From positions 1 through 7,198 of the forward strand of contig JANXVQ010000326.1 in the NCBI GenBank assembly GCA_025351545.1: 7,198 nt of DNA, written 5' to 3'. A program made the position numbers and the translations under genes. The notes beneath the pieces were generated by a model. The model saw only the letters and a list, made by a program, of their open reading frames with translations, did not search any database and was not told where the DNA came from. Position 1 is the stretch's first letter. Each line of letters starts with the position of its first letter. Shown here piece by piece: positions 6,568 to 7,198 of the stretch. Source of the DNA: Spirosoma sp. GTDB lineage: Bacteria; Bacteroidota; Bacteroidia; Cytophagales; Spirosomataceae.

Positions 6568-7198
6568 ATGACAACGAGCGAACAACTGTTTGAGAAAGCT
6601 AAAACGCTGATTCCCGGTGGGGTTAACTCACCTGTGCGGGCGTTTCGATCGGTGGGTGGCACCCCCCTTTTTATCAAGTCTGCCCAAGGACCATACCTCT
6701 ATGATGAGGATGGACGTCAATACATTGAACTCATCAACTCGTGGGGTCCCATGATTCTGGGGCACGCGTTCGAGCCGGTCGAAAAGGCCGTTCGTGATGC
6801 CATTCAGCATTCGTTTTCGTTTGGCGCACCCACCCGAAAAGAAGTCGAAATGGCCGAGTTAATTACCAGTATGGTGCCATCGGTCGAGATGGTGCGGATG
6901 GTCAATTCGGGCACGGAGGCTACCATGTCGGCTATTCGCGTGGCGCGTGGATTTACGGGTCGCGACAAAATGATTAAGTTTGAAGGGTGTTATCACGGAC
7001 ACGGCGACTCCTTCCTGATTGCTGCCGGCAGCGGTGCCATGACAATGGGTATTCCCGACAGTCCGGGGGTGACGAAAGCGACGGCAGCCGATACGCTCAC
7101 CGCCCCCTTTAACGACCTTGCTGCCGTTGAGGCTCTATTCGACAAAAATCATAACCAGGTGGCGGCCATTATTCTGGAGCCGGTGGTGGGTAATATGG
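6568..7198 (+). CDS. hemL: Glutamate-1-semialdehyde 2,1-aminomutase, partial
   Basis: HemL is a PLP enzyme that converts glutamate-1-semialdehyde to 5-aminolevulinate, the second dedicated step of the C5 tetrapyrrole (haem) pathway; it is cytoplasmic. The first 210 codons are present and the frame is open to the window edge. The family is normally about 430 residues, so roughly half is missing, including the PLP-binding lysine. Diagnostic segments are [13 protein letters not shown] (14-26), [11 protein letters not shown] (56-66), [16 protein letters not shown] (84-99), the PLP-phosphate motif [14 protein letters not shown] (111-124), [11 protein letters not shown] (137-147), whose tyrosine stacks on the cofactor in this family, the gating-loop [16 protein letters not shown] (153-168), and EPVVGN (204-209). 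These distinguish it from other class III aminotransferases such as ornithine aminotransferase. ATG 6568 lies 65 bases after the preceding gene and has no Shine-Dalgarno sequence. Nothing looks broken in the visible part. Confidence 0.96.
   Translation, partial: MTTSEQLFEKAKTLIPGGVNSPVRAFRSVGGTPLFIKSAQGPYLYDEDGRQYIELINSWGPMILGHAFEPVEKAVRDAIQHSFSFGAPTRKEVEMAELITSMVPSVEMVRMVNSGTEATMSAIRVARGFTGRDKMIKFEGCYHGHGDSFLIAAGSGAMTMGIPDSPGVTKATAADTLTAPFNDLAAVEALFDKNHNQVAAIILEPVVGNM

Overview
The window looks like core chromosome from a member of the Bacteroidetes, most likely a Cytophagales/Spirosoma-type organism. This is inference from several signs. The CTP synthase and YidC sequences have the Bacteroidetes style. 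None of the five genes has a clear Shine-Dalgarno sequence; their starts sit in A/T-rich leaders instead. Promoter candidates fit the Bacteroidetes pattern TTG ... TAnnTTTG. One gene is a TPR plus periplasmic-binding-fold protein of a kind I associate with this phylum. Base composition is moderate and even along the window, and I see no transposase, integrase, phage gene, tRNA, rRNA or CRISPR array.

Layout. Positions 1-162 hold the last bases of whatever lies upstream, a strong bidirectional terminator (36-72), and about 90 bases in which I see nothing convincing. A GNAT-family acetyltransferase lies on the minus strand (627 down to 163). It is divergent from the rest, and a 232-base intergenic region carries promoter candidates for both directions. 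The plus strand then carries pyrG (CTP synthase, 860-2554), yidC (membrane protein insertase, 2720-4576), an exported TPR/periplasmic-binding-fold protein (4712-6502), and the first 210 codons of hemL (glutamate-1-semialdehyde aminomutase, 6568 to the window end).

How the genes relate. pyrG makes CTP, yidC inserts and folds inner-membrane proteins, and hemL makes 5-aminolevulinate for tetrapyrroles. These are housekeeping functions placed side by side, not one pathway. yidC seems to have its own promoter overlapping the end of pyrG, followed by a leader of roughly 130 nt with a long-range stem. Downstream of yidC come a 26-bp inverted repeat that begins inside the stop codon and then a classical terminator hairpin ending only 20 bases before the next gene.

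I found no clear novel multi-gene system. The items most worth a second look are the LpoA-like architecture of the 4712-6502 product, the 26-bp inverted repeat after yidC, and the structured yidC leader.
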